In this document: one piece after another, positions 1-11,370 of the stretch | How the letters are laid out: every line of letters starts with the position of its first letter | How positions within the stretch are numbered: position 1 is the stretch's first letter | Assembly (NCBI GenBank): GCA_018398765.1 | Contig: JAHBMJ010000069.1 | Location: 5,001-32,485 of the forward strand | Source: Chromera velia | Lineage: Eukaryota > Sar > Chromeraceae | Direction: 5' to 3' | DNA length: 27,485 bases | The notes under the pieces: model-generated | What the model saw: the letters and a program-made list of their open reading frames with translations, nothing else | Told to the model about the DNA's origin: nothing | Databases searched by the model: none | Position numbers and translations under genes: made by a program

Positions 1-3000
1 AGCAAACTCTTTCTCAAAAGAGTGCAAAAGATCATTCTCCAATTGCAGCGATACAAGAGCCTTCAGATGCATTTTCAACCCGAGGCTCAGGTACTTGTTT
101 TGATTCCCCGTTGATGCATGTCTGTGAGTGAGTGAGTGAGTGAGTGAGTGCAGGTGGTGACAATGGTGGATAGCCCAATCAAGACTTTCTGCCTGGCCGC
201 TTTTGGCCTTCGCATCCTCACCGGCCACACCGACGGCACAGTCCGGTGTTTCGCTGCCTTTTCTGGTCAGGAACTTTCCAAATACAGGGGCCACACACCG
301 ATGGCGCCAGTGACGTCGTGCGACTGGACCGGAAGCGACGAATTCCTTGCCACAATGAGCTCTGCACCGGCAGAGAAGAACTCGGTGCACGTCTGGCCCT
401 CGAGTGCGTTCGAAACCCCAGCCTTTGAAAAGAAATTCTCCCCTGCGCTGTCTGAGTTTCAGGTGAGTCGGAAAAACAATGCGTGGCTGTCTATACATCT
501 ATCTGTTCTTCCTTTGCGCTGTTCTGTTATACATTACCTCTGTCTTTGTTTGTTGATGCAAACATATACAGACACGGCGAAAGGAGAGATGATGAATAGA
601 TCTTGTCATGTTCCCTTGCTGTTGTTTTTCCTCTCTGTCTGGTTGTCCTTGCTTAACATTTTCCCATTTATCCTTTGGAAATATTGTGTTCTCATAAAAT
701 CTACTTTCCCTCCCTCTGTCGGATGACCCTGATTGCAGAGAGAGCTGGCGGTGCTGAGAACTGCCATTTCCCCTTGTGGGCTCTACCTCGCGTGTGCCCT
801 CCGGGGAGGGTATGTGACTGTCACCCGCATGAGCACTTCCTCCACCGGTCTGGGGGAGAGTGCGGCAGAACAACCAGCGAGGAAGGAAGGAAGAGACTCG
901 GAGGGCAAACTGTCAATAGCCAGCGGAGCACACACGCCCAGAGGAAAGACCTGGTCCTACCAAGTCGACACTGCAGCATCCCAATTCCTCTTCTTCATCG
1001 AATTCCTTCCCGGGGGCGCGTCCAAAGAACCTAGGTGGGGGTGGGGTGGGGGGTGAGACTGGTGCGGTAGATTGATCCTTTCCTCTTATTGGCTTACGCA
1101 CATGTGCGTTTTTTCGATCTGCATGCAGCCTCTCTGCCCCTCAAACACCAGGAGGAACTCACCAAACGTTTTTGCTCACTTGCGTTCCCTCGATCGCGGC
1201 GTTTGCTTCTGAATCCCCTTTCTGATGGCTTTCTGCCTTCCGCCTTCACTCTCCACTCAAGCGTCCCTGTGTACTTCGGTTGTCCTTTTCTCTTCTCTGA
1301 TGTACCTCGAACTACATCTGACGTGCTGAGACCTGGCTTAATTGAGACATCTTTATATCGGTGCAATAACGCACTCACTGCTCTCATGCAGGCTCGCAAC
1401 GTCTGTGTGGGGAAAGTCCCAAGTCACCATGCTCTCTGCGAATGGACTTTCGAGCGTCTGGAAGCTCGGCGAGGGCTCGGCGGGTCCTCAGTTGAAGTGC
1501 ATCAGAGGGCAGTGCTTCTCCCCCTCGGGCAAAGTCCTTGCAGTAGCCCATGGGAAGATGAAGGAGGCCGAGCTAACGGTTTTGGACGCCGCCACAGGGA
1601 AGCACCTTTGGAGATTGACCGAGAAGGTAGGATCTCTTGAGAGGCCCTCTGAGTCAATCGTTTCCCTCCGATATGCTTCGTCTGGTGACCTGCTGGCAGT
1701 GGGGGGGGCGGGGGAGCACATCCCGATGGGAACAGTAGAGTACGAGGCAGCGTTGGGTGAGGACGAGGACAGCATCGACGAGGATCCGAATATCTTCGTG
1801 TACGCTCTGACGGGACCCTCGAAAGACAATTTGAGAATGGTCTCGAAGCACGCGAAGGGAATGCTCGTGCGTTCCTTGGCATTCTCTCCTGATGAGAAGC
1901 GTCTAGCGTGTGGAGGAGATGGAGTGACCGGAATTGTGATTGTTGATCCGCATACGTCGGGACGCACTCTGATGCGTCTCTCCCAATACCCCCAGGTCTG
2001 TTGGTCTTGTTCGTTCTCCCCGAACGGGAAAGAGATTGCTGCAGGATTCAACAACGATGAAGTCTGCGCGGTGTATGACCTGGAAAGGAAGTCGATGGTC
2101 GATTTCTTCCCCGGTCGGGGGCCTGTCCACTTTTCTGCGGATGGAATGGCAATGATCTACGGTGGGAAGACGGAGAAATGGGTCCATGCACGGCTCCTTG
2201 CGCACATCGCGCCAATCAGCTCACTGACGAAATCTGTCTTCGGATTCATCCGGTGAGCTGATTACGCATGTTTACATGTATATGCCTCAGCACGTACGAA
2301 AGTCACAAAACAAAGGACAGTGTCTTCGGAATCAGACCGTCACTTCCGTGTGTCACCTGATTCTTCGCAGAAGTCTGTCTGTCTTCTGCCTGACGGCCAT
2401 TGAGTACGTGGGCCTTTCAATCGACTGTTCTTTCAGGAAACAGACATTAAATGGAAAAGAGGAAAGTGTGAGGTGAATCGATCATCTCTGGTCGCTCCGA
2501 GAAATTGACTGACAAGAACATCAACCGAATCTCAAGAAGTAAAGGAGAAACAGCCACGAGACATGCTCTGGTTGAGAGAGAGAAAGAGATATGCATTCAG
2601 ATCGAGTTGTAAAAAAAAGGCAAATTTTTGACTGACACGATGATAAAAACACAACAGCAGGAACTTACTACACTTTTCCACACATGCACACACGTTCCCA
2701 CAAAGAGGCAATGATGCACAGGCTTTCACCCCTTATCCCATTCTCGTTTGTTTTCCTTAATGACTCTCACGGAAGCACGCACGGACGCACGCACGCACGG
2801 ACGCACACACACACACACACACACACACAACCAGACAACAAATGATGCACAGCGAGGAGACCCCTTCATGCCCCCACGCCTGCCTCCATGCAGGTGCAAA
2901 TCCGCAGTCCAAAAATTCCCCTTAGAGGAGGTCCTCAAGTACGCCAAGCACAGGCTCTTCGCTGGCAAGGGGCCCAAGGGAGGGGGGCTGTTGCACATCG

Positions 3001-3553
3001 CAATGGCCGGCCTGAAGCACAAGCAGAGCGCCTTCACGGTCGACGACGTCAAAAGAATCATCTCTGCCCACCCGCTCTCCTGCCTGACAGCGATCGGCAA
3101 GATGACTGACGCAGAGGACGGGCTGCAACCCTCCACCCCTCTCCTGATGGCGATCGATCGCGGGTGGCAGGCTGTGTACAACCATATGTTTGAGGTCCGC
3201 GTGCTTGTCTGTCTGTCTGTCTGTCTGTCTGTCGGTCTGTCCTATCGTTTCCTTTTTGTTTGTCTCACGGCTTTGTCTCGACAGAGACTCTAGAGAGCCT
3301 CCCTCAATCTCAACTGGCTGCCTGTCTGTCTGTCCGTCCGTGGTTGGGGTGAGCGCCAAAGGTGCATGCAGCATCTGCCCTCGCATTATTTTCCTTCCAC
3401 GCTTGTTTTGCATTGTTGCCTTCTCTAGCTCTCCCGTCATTTCGGCTTAGCAGCTTCACAGAGAAAGACTGGAACAGGCATCTACAAGAAATGCGTAAGA
3501 GAGATCACGTTTTCCTCGTTTTGGTTTCTCATTGCTTCTTTCGATTTATTCTC

Positions 3554-3585
<32 letters not shown>

Positions 3586-4314
3586 TTCTTTCTTTCTTTC
3601 TTTCTTTCTTTTTTTTTTTTTTTTGTGTGTGTGTGTGTGTGTCCTGACCCTGCATGCAGGAACTCTCAAAGTTCAACCCCTCTGAAGTCAGCCTCCCCCC
3701 CTTCTCCCACAAGATGCTCCGAATCCAGCGACAGGGTATTCAGATCACCGCAGCACACCTCATAGCGCACTTCCCAAAAAGAATAGAGGTGGCCTCCCTG
3801 TGCATGTCCCTCCTGGTCATGGACCCCCCTGGGATTCTTCGGGGCGTCCCGAAAGGTGCAAACGAGTATGCATTTACTGTCTCCAGCCTCGCCGCCCTCA
3901 CGGACATTGTGAGCACAGAATTGGTGGACGAAGATCCTAGAGACGCAGAGCTAGGCCTAGAGCCCCTCACCCACCAAAAAGCCGAACCGAGCATCTACGA
4001 GCCACAGCAAAAGGCTGCGGTATGCAGGCCGCACATTTTGGAGAAGGACCTCTACTCGGGCTCGGAATGGCAGGTCCGTGGGTGGTTGGATGTCTTTTTC
4101 TTTCCTTCTTTCTTTCTTTCTTTCTTTCTTTTTTTCTTTCTTTCAAGTTCTTTCTTTCTTTCAAGTTCTTTCTTTCTCTCAAGCTCTTTCTTTCTTTCAA
4201 GTTCTTTCTTTCTTTCAAGTTCTTTCTTTCTTTCAAGTTCTTTCTTTCTTTCAAGTTCTTGCTTTCTTTCTTTCTTTCTTTGAAGTTCTTTCTTTCTTTC
4301 TTTCTTTTTTTTTT

Positions 4315-4358
<44 letters not shown>

Positions 4359-4403
4359 TCAAGTTCTTTCTTTCTTTCTTTCTTTCAAGTTCTTTTTTCA
4401 AGT

Positions 4404-4435
<32 letters not shown>

Positions 4436-4572
4436 TCAAGTTCTTTCTTTCTTTCTTTCTTTCCTTCTTTCTTTCAAGTTCTTTCTTTCTTTCTTTCTTT
4501 CTTTCAAGTTCTTTCTTTCTTTCAAGTTCTTTCTTTCTTTCAAGTTCTTTCTTTCTTTCTTTCAAGTTCTTG

Positions 4573-4603
<31 letters not shown>

Positions 4604-4609
4604 TCAAAT

Positions 4610-4645
<36 letters not shown>

Positions 4646-4994
4646 TCAAGTTCTTTCTTTCTTTCTTTCAAGTTCTTGCTTTCTTTCTTTCTTTCTTTCT
4701 TTCTTTCCTTCTTTCTTTCAAGTTCTTTTTTTCTTTCTTTCAAGTTCTTTCTTTCTTTCAAGTTCTTTCTTTCTTTCAAGTTCTTTCTTTCTTTCAAGTT
4801 CTTTTTTTCTTTCTTTCAAGTTCTTTCTTTCTTTCAAGTTCTTTCTTTCAAGTTCTTGCTTTCTTTCTTTCTTTCTTTCTTTCAAGTTCTTTCTTTCTTT
4901 CTTTCTTTCTTTCAAGTTCTTTCTTTCTTTCTTTCTTTCTTTCCTTCAAGCTCTTTCTTTCTTTCAAGTTCTTTCTTTCTTTCTTTCTTCCTTC

Positions 4995-5025
<31 letters not shown>

Positions 5026-5086
5026 TCAAGTTCTTTCTTTCTTTCTTTCCTTCTTTCTTTCTTTCTTTCAAGTTCTTTTTTCAAGT

Positions 5087-5118
<32 letters not shown>

Positions 5119-5302
5119 TCAAGTTCTTTCTTTCTTTCTTTCTTTCCTTCTTTCTTTCAAGTTCTTTCTTTCTTTCAAGCTCTTTCTTTCTTTCTTTCTT
5201 TCAAGTTCTTTCTTTCTTTCAAGTTCTTTCTTTCTTTCAAGTTCTTTCTTTCTTTCTTTCAAGTTCTTGCTTTCTTTCTTTCTTTCTTTCTTTCTTTCAA
5301 AT

Positions 5303-5334
<32 letters not shown>

Positions 5335-5390
5335 TCAAGTTCTTTCTTTCTTTTTTTCTTTCTTTCTTTCTTTCTTTCTTTCCTTCAAGT

Positions 5391-5422
<32 letters not shown>

Positions 5423-5609
5423 TCAAGTTCTTTCTTTCTTTCTTTCAAGTTCTTTCTTTCTTTCTTTCTTTCTTTCTTTCCTTCTTTCTTTCAAGTTCTT
5501 TTTTTCTTTCTTTCAAGTTCTTTCTTTCTTTCAAGTTCTTTCTTTCTTTCAAGTTCTTTTTTTCTTTCAAGTTCTTTCTTTCTTTCAAGTTCTTTCTTTC
5601 AAGTTCTTG

Positions 5610-5644
<35 letters not shown>

Positions 5645-5753
5645 TCAAGTTCTTTCTTTCTTTCTTTCTTTCTTTCTTTCAAGTTCTTTCTTTCTTTCTT
5701 TCTTTCCTTCAAGCTCTTTCTTTCTTTCAAGTTCTTTCTTTCTTTCTTCCTTC

Positions 5754-5784
<31 letters not shown>

Positions 5785-5790
5785 TCAAGT

Positions 5791-5822
<32 letters not shown>

Positions 5823-5828
5823 TCAAGT

Positions 5829-5872
<44 letters not shown>

Positions 5873-5920
5873 TCCTTCTTTCTTTCAAGTTCTTTCTTTC
5901 TTTCTCTCTTTCTTTCAAGT

Positions 5921-5952
<32 letters not shown>

Positions 5953-6079
5953 TCAAGTTCGTTCTTTCTTTCTTCCTTCCTTCCTTCCTTCCTTTCTTTC
6001 TTTCCTTCTTTCTTTCTTTCCTTCTTTCTTTCAAGTTCTTTTTTTCTTTCTTTCAAGTTCTTTCTTTCTTTCTTCCTTC

Positions 6080-6110
<31 letters not shown>

Positions 6111-6215
6111 TCAAGTTCTTTCTTTCTTTCAAGTTCTTTCTTTCTTTCAAGTTCTTTCTTTCTTTCAAGTTCTTTCTTTCTTTCAAGTTCGTTCTTTCTT
6201 TCTTTCAAGTTCTTG

Positions 6216-6246
<31 letters not shown>

Positions 6247-9200
6247 TCAAGTTCGTTCTTTCTTTCTTTCTTCCTTCCTTCCTTCCTTCCTTTCTTTCTT
6301 TCTTTCTTTCCTTCTTTCTTTCAAGTTCTTTTTTTCTTTCTTTCAAGTTCTTTCTTTCTTTCAAGTTTTTTCTTTCTTTCTTTCAAGTTCTTTCTTTCTT
6401 TCTTCCTTTCTTTCTTTCTTTCAAGTTCTTTCTTTCTTTTCTTTTCTTTTCTTTTCTTTTCTTTCTCTCGCTCTCTCTCTCTCCCTCTCTCTCTCTCTTT
6501 CTTTTTTTCTTTCTTTCTTTCTTTCTTTCTTTTTTTCTTTCTCTCTGCCTTTTGCGCTCTCTGGATGGCTGCCTGCCAGCCTCTCGTTTTGGTTTCTAGC
6601 TGTGTCCGTTGGCGGCACATTTCCTTCGGTTTGTTGCTTTTGATCTGCACATCCTTCGCGAAAATCTTCCCATAATTCTGCCTGCGTGCTGTGCTTTGCG
6701 CAATTGCATTCGCTTTCCCCTTCAGACCTCAAAAGAAGTTGCTCCACCTTCATGTAATGTATCTTTTCTCTGTTCCACTTTCTCTGCTTACCAAAATGTG
6801 CTTACAGTGGCTTGAAGAACTATTTGACTCAGGCGCTAGGCTAAATGATTTTTGGGTGGCATGCCCTGTGTGGGTGGTCCAGATGGTTCTTCAAATTGGG
6901 CCGGGCTCTTTTCCCTCCTTGCAGCTGCGAGTGATGAACTTTCCGGCTGACGAAGTCCAAGAGGCAGTCATGGCGTCACGAGAGCCCGCGCTCGTCTTCC
7001 ATCCGCTCTTCAAATCCGCTGTCAGATGGAAGTGGGACACATATGGGAGGAGGTCGGTCTGGCGTTTTTGCTTTTTTCAGTGAGACACTTGTCCTTCCTT
7101 CACGTGTGTCTCTTCTTGTCTAGCTCTTCCTTGCCACTGAGTGGGAATAACATATGCACAAAAACTAAATATTTTGAGCCGCACGTCACCTAGATGCATC
7201 CAATACTGAAGTGCAGAAAGGGGAACATGAAGAAGAATCCATTAATGAGATTGAGTGAATGAATAAAATAGCGTGACTGATTCAGTTTATCCACTGTAGG
7301 GCCACTTCATACGTTGACACTCCTTCCTTGTTGTAGCGTCTAGCTGCATCCATGACTTCTTTGGCATGCTTGAATGAATGCGTATGCGTGCAGGTTGGCA
7401 ACTGCAGAAACGTTTTTGATGATTCTGTTTCTGACAATTTACATTGCGTGGGGGTCGCTTCTTCTCGGATGCCCCCCCGCTCTCCCCCTACCTGGGAACG
7501 AGGCCGAATATGATAAGATCTTTTTGATGTGTCCCTCCATCACAACATCCGATGACTTGTGGAAGCTGGGTCTAGTTCATCTCGCAATGACTATTCCGAT
7601 GCTGGGTCTGACAAGCATTTACGTCTTCAAAGAGCTCCAGGAGGGTATCAGCATCGAGTACTTTCACGACATCTTCAACGTGATTGACTTCGTCGGTCTG
7701 TTTCTGACAATCGGACTGGCGCTTGCAGACATCGCTCTTCGTTGGATTGCAATCGGAACCAACGACGTACTCGAAGCGACGAAACAGCAACACTGGGCCT
7801 TCCTTTACTTGGCCTCGGTTGCCCTTCTTCTGCACTTTATCCGGTTGAATGAAAAGTACAGAGCTTTCCGGGTGTTTGGCACATATGTGCGGGCGCTCCT
7901 CCAGATTTTCTCTGACATGGGGGGGTTCGTGTTTCTGCTGTTCACAATCGTGGCGGCGTTCTCGATCTCCTTCTTCTGGCTGTACAACGCGGAGTCAGAG
8001 GCACCCGACAGAGGCAACGCAGGGGGAATGCAAATCGAGTGAGTGAGTGAGTGGGTGGGTGGGTGTGTCGAGTTAGTAGACTTGTCTAGCTCTCAGTCTG
8101 TCTATCTGTCTCTGTGCCTGATGTTTTATCGATTTTTGTGTCTTTTCGTTTCTTTTTTTGTCTGACTGCCTGGCTGTCGTTTTGTCTGCCACTGTTGGCG
8201 CCGGCGCCGTTAAAGAAAAGGAGTCAGAAAGAAGAAAGAATGACCCGAGAGAAAGAAAGGATCTTACAATTTTTCTGTCAGTCAGACAGAGAGACAGCGA
8301 GCGAGAGAGAAATTGAGCAAGTGAGTGACTGAGCAAGTGAGCGTGTGGAGCAGAAAAAAATCAGAGAGAGTTTTCAGCTGTCCCCTTGAACACTTTGACG
8401 GCCTTTCTGCGTGTTTCTCTTTTTTTCTTTGCAGCTTTTCGTTCTTCCGAGCCTTGACTTTTGGCATCCTCGCGCAGTATTCTTTCGACGACCTCGCCGG
8501 GTTCCCTCGTTTTCTGTCCCTCCTCATCATTCTGCTGTGGTTCGTCACACAGGTACGTCAGTTCAGTCATCTGGTCAGTGGGTCTCACATTCAGCCACCT
8601 GCAAGTCTTTAAAAGCCTTCTCGTGTTTTCTTTGCATTTGTGTGTGAAGCTAAAGAACGTGCATACTCTGTGCACAAAGAACCAAAAGAGAATTCTGAGT
8701 GCATCTTGTACGGTCTGTCTGTGTTCATAATTAAGCCTGTTGGTAGACGGAAGGAAAGAAAACCCCGTGATCAGATGTTCATCTTGATCGTTCGGCCAGA
8801 CCGGCGCATGTTCACGCATGCAAGCCGCCTGCAGGCAGGTGTGAATGAATTGATGTTTTGTTTTTGTTTTCATTTTCTCTCTGCTATCACGGCCTCATCG
8901 ATCGCCAGAGTCCCCGCTCCATCGTGCAATCACATCGCGTGCCAGCGGCCTCTACTTGATCCCCACTGCAGTCCCCCCTTTCTTCTTGCTGCATGGACCA
9001 CCTGACAACCCTCCACCGACTGATTCATTGCACTGTTTGCAGGTTGTGATGCTCAACTCGTTGATCGCGCTGGTCTCAGAAAGCTGGGCCACAATCACGG
9101 GACAGAGGGAACTGAACTGTCTCATGTGAGTGGGGGTGGGTGGGTAGATGCGCGGATAAGAGTTCAGTGCATACATGTCACAGCAGCCTCGTGAGTGAAT

Positions 9201-10032
9201 GTGCATAGATGAAAAGACAGATGCAGGGAGGCACAGCGGCTGTCGCCCTCTCTCGTTCGTTTTCTCTTTTTTCTGTCTCTTTCCGATAGCCTTCGCTGGC
9301 GTGAGTTGAGGATCGAAAATCCACTCTTCGATGTTTGTGTGGAATTAATTGCGTAGTCAGCCTCGAAGGCCGCAGGCATGTATGTAGCCTTTCCTTGCGA
9401 GGCCTTTCCTTCTTTCATCCAGACTCGCCGTATACCTGCTCTTCCCTCCAAACCCTTCCCTTTCTTTTTTTTCATTTTCATCTTCCTTCTCTACTGTTGC
9501 ATGCAGCGAGAGGGGGACGCTGTTGCAGAATTTGGATTCTTTTTGGCGAAAAGGGAAGGGAATGCCTCGGATGCTCTTTGTGGCAGAGAGGGGAGATGCG
9601 GACATGCTGGAACTCCACCGGGACACGCAGAGAGAGGAGGAGGAACACAAGAAGAGAGTTGAAAGTTCCATTTCCGCCCTCTCTTCCGAAGTCTCGGAAT
9701 TAAAAAAAATCGTCGAAACCCTCGCACCCTCCCCGGGCTCTGCCCTCTCTCGATCGAAAACTGGAGGGAAGGGGGGACTAGGCCCGGGGGGCCCGGGGGG
9801 TCCCAGAGGGTCCGTGGCTTCTTTTTTGACAGCAGACGACATTTCAATTCGAGAGAGGACTTTTGACATCCAGAGCAACCTGGCCCCTCCTGACGAGAGG
9901 AGGGTCACACAGCAGGGCAATCCAACCATGAAGGTCGACAGCACGCTGATGTCTCCTGTGCCCATCTCTGCAGACAGACGGTCGCCAAGCAGAGGACCGA
10001 GACGACCGGAGGATGATAGTCCTGGGCCGTGA
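1..10032 (+). CDS. WD40-repeat / ankyrin-like / TRP-type ion channel fusion (5' partial, multi-exon)
   Basis: Likely a membrane cation channel with a large cytosolic N-terminus. Exons by eye: about 1(or 49)-90, 154-462, 739-1034, 1392-2252, 2894-3194, 3660-4073, 6925-7052, 7394-8038, 8435-8552, 9043-9125, 9507-10032 (stop TGA). Splice phases agree at every junction, giving about 1226 codons from base 154. Exons 154-2252 carry WD40-like blades ([43 protein letters not shown]). Exon 2894-3194 is ankyrin-like ([22 protein letters not shown]). Exon 6925-7052 has the pre-S1 motif [18 protein letters not shown]. Exon 7394-8038 holds S1 to S5, with FNVIDFVG in S3 and [16 protein letters not shown] across S4 and the linker. 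Exon 8435-8552 holds the pore helix and the start of S6; 9043-9125 ends S6 ([12 protein letters not shown]). The last exon holds an acidic coiled coil near 9600-9720, then a Gly/Pro-rich tail. TRP/polycystin superfamily assignment rests on fold pattern, and the exact subfamily is unclear. Confidence 0.85.
124..150 (+). repeat. (GTGA)n microsatellite at an intron 3' end
   Basis: Seven near-perfect GTGA/GAGT units run directly into the CAG acceptor at 151-153 of the first visible intron (91-153 by eye, only 63 bp). The repeat resembles an extended splice donor GTGAGT, so other splice choices inside it are possible. Confidence 0.8.
2788..2829 (+). repeat. (ACGC)n/(AC)n microsatellite in channel-gene intron
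   Basis: Degenerate ACGC/ACGG repeats pass into a pure (AC)n run inside the intron 2253-2893. The rest of this intron (2253-2787) has no feature I can name. Confidence 0.8.
3207..3640 (+). repeat. (TGTC)n, (TTTC)n and (GT)n repeats in channel-gene intron
   Basis: The intron 3195-3659 begins with (TGTC)n at about 3208-3236, has a second short TGTC/CGTC tract near 3320-3341, and ends with (TTTC)n from about 3551, a T-run and a (GT)n run before the TGCATGCAG acceptor at 3651-3659. A possible 66-base exon (3429-3494) lies between the tracts and is treated as a finding. Confidence 0.8.
4092..6545 (+). repeat. 2.4-kb (CTTT)n polypyrimidine array with CAAG interruptions
   Basis: The core of the intron 4074-6924 is an almost pure pyrimidine (plus strand) array of CTTT units interrupted by CAAG about every 18 bp or 18 plus multiples of 4 bp. 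Variants include CAAGCTC, TTCTTGC, CAAATTC, CCTTCCTTCC and T-runs. It ends in TTTTC units, a (CT)n run near 6467-6498 and more TTTC. The repeat keeps long reading frames open on both strands (Phe/Ser/Leu plus, Lys/Glu minus), which are not genes. The intron is skipped cleanly in phase 0: exon 3660-4073 ends in SEWQ and exon 6925 begins LRVMNF. Confidence 0.95.
8039..8066 (+). repeat. (GTGA)n/(GTGG)n repeat starting at a splice donor
   Basis: The intron after exon 7394-8038 starts with GTGAGT and continues as GTGA then GGTG units without interruption. The donor is fixed by phase: exon ends GA and the next exon supplies C for an Asp codon. Confidence 0.8.
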
Positions 10033-10038
10033 GAGAGC

Positions 10039-10040
<2 letters not shown>

Positions 10041-10073
<33 letters not shown>
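10041..10073 (+). repeat. (GA)n microsatellite after channel stop codon
   Basis: A GA dinucleotide run begins within 10 bases of the channel stop codon, probably in the 3' untranslated region. Confidence 0.85.
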
Positions 10074-10076
<3 letters not shown>

Positions 10077-10321
10077 GGGAAACGGAAATTTTAATGGGGT
10101 GGGGGGAGGCAGAGAACCTGCGGGGGAAGCGGTTGTGGGCAAAGTACGGCGACTAGGATTTTGAGGCCGGGGCTGAGCCTCGGGTCAAGAAACTTTATGC
10201 AAATATGAACGAATGAATGTTGTTTTTTCTCCCATATGCACGGCACTGCTTGCACCGCAGGCTAATTATCATCACATAGAAATCAAGACAATGAAGGAGC
10301 CGACCGCCGATGATGCATTGT

Positions 10322-10340
10322 GAGCCTCCTAGTGAGGCTC
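10322..10340 (+). other. Perfect 7-bp hairpin followed by T-run (possible 3' end element)
   Basis: GAGCCTC, loop CTAGT, GAGGCTC, then TGTTTTT, about 290 bases after the channel stop codon. It could be a transcript 3' end structure; nothing in the sequence proves a role. A related imperfect GAGGC/GCCTC pair lies at 10163-10181. Confidence 0.35.
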
Positions 10341-11370
10341 TGTTTTTAAAAAAGTTGTCCGCTCACTCACAGCTGCTTGCAGCAAAAAAAAGTAATAAAA
10401 AAAACTTGGACATCTTCTTCTTCTTCATTGATGTAGCAACGTCGCTGCTAGCGTCGCTGTAACGGATGCTGCTGTTGCGTTTGGAAGACCATTCAAAAAA
10501 AGGAGTTGGCAAATTGAGGGGTCTGACGCTATATGTTTTACTTAATTTAATACCTTTATGAAGTTATATGAACTCAATTTTATTTCATTATTACAGTGAT
10601 CAACATTTGATTTGGATATATTTGGATTCTTTATTATTTAAAGTAAGATTTAAATAGGTGCACAACATCAGTGGCTTTATATAATTAAATGGTAACTTTA
10701 ATGGTTTTTGTTTTTTCAAATCAACTACAACGATATGCCAGATAATATATGTGTAAACTTTGAGTTTAATTATGATAAAAATAATGACTATTATTGAATT
10801 GAATTGAGTTGGTTGAAGCTGAGGAGCCACGTACCATTTATAGGCGCTGGCAAGTATGAAATTATATAACAAAACCTTTATAAGACCTCCATAAGACAAA
10901 ACGGCGACAGTGCTCAAGCTCTAGGGGACCACTAAATCACTTATTACTTATGTTATTGAAATAAACATTCTTCAACCGATACCTAACAGTGGACCGCGGG
11001 GATTCCCGGAATATAAAATCCCATCCTAGATATCCTATCATATCCTTAATTCTATTTTTTTAGTTGTTTCAAATTAATTGCTTTAATTTTTAAATTAAAA
11101 ATTAAAAAGGGTTAAAGAACTAGTTTTTTTACTTTAATAGAAATTAAATTTACTAGCTTATTCAACAGTTCTTTCAAAGTTCCTTGTTTTTTAAATTGAT
11201 TCAACTTTTGATGCTTATATATAAGTGACGTCAATTTAATTGGCGCGGGAGGCCAATCCTCCGGATATAAATCCTAATCCTAATCCCAATTAAAATTAAA
11301 TCGAATTAAAAAAGATATATCAAAAAGTTGACAAAAACTCTGTAACAAGAGTTGATAGAAAGGTGTTGGC

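Noticed and set aside
4022..6675. Two very long plus-strand open frames (over 860 codons each) and many minus-strand Lys/Glu frames
   Set aside because: They are translations of the CTTT array: only Phe, Ser, Leu, Lys, Gln, Val on plus and Lys, Glu, Arg, Asn, Leu on minus. The 18-bp spacing keeps all frames free of stops. They lie inside an intron with clean flanking exons.
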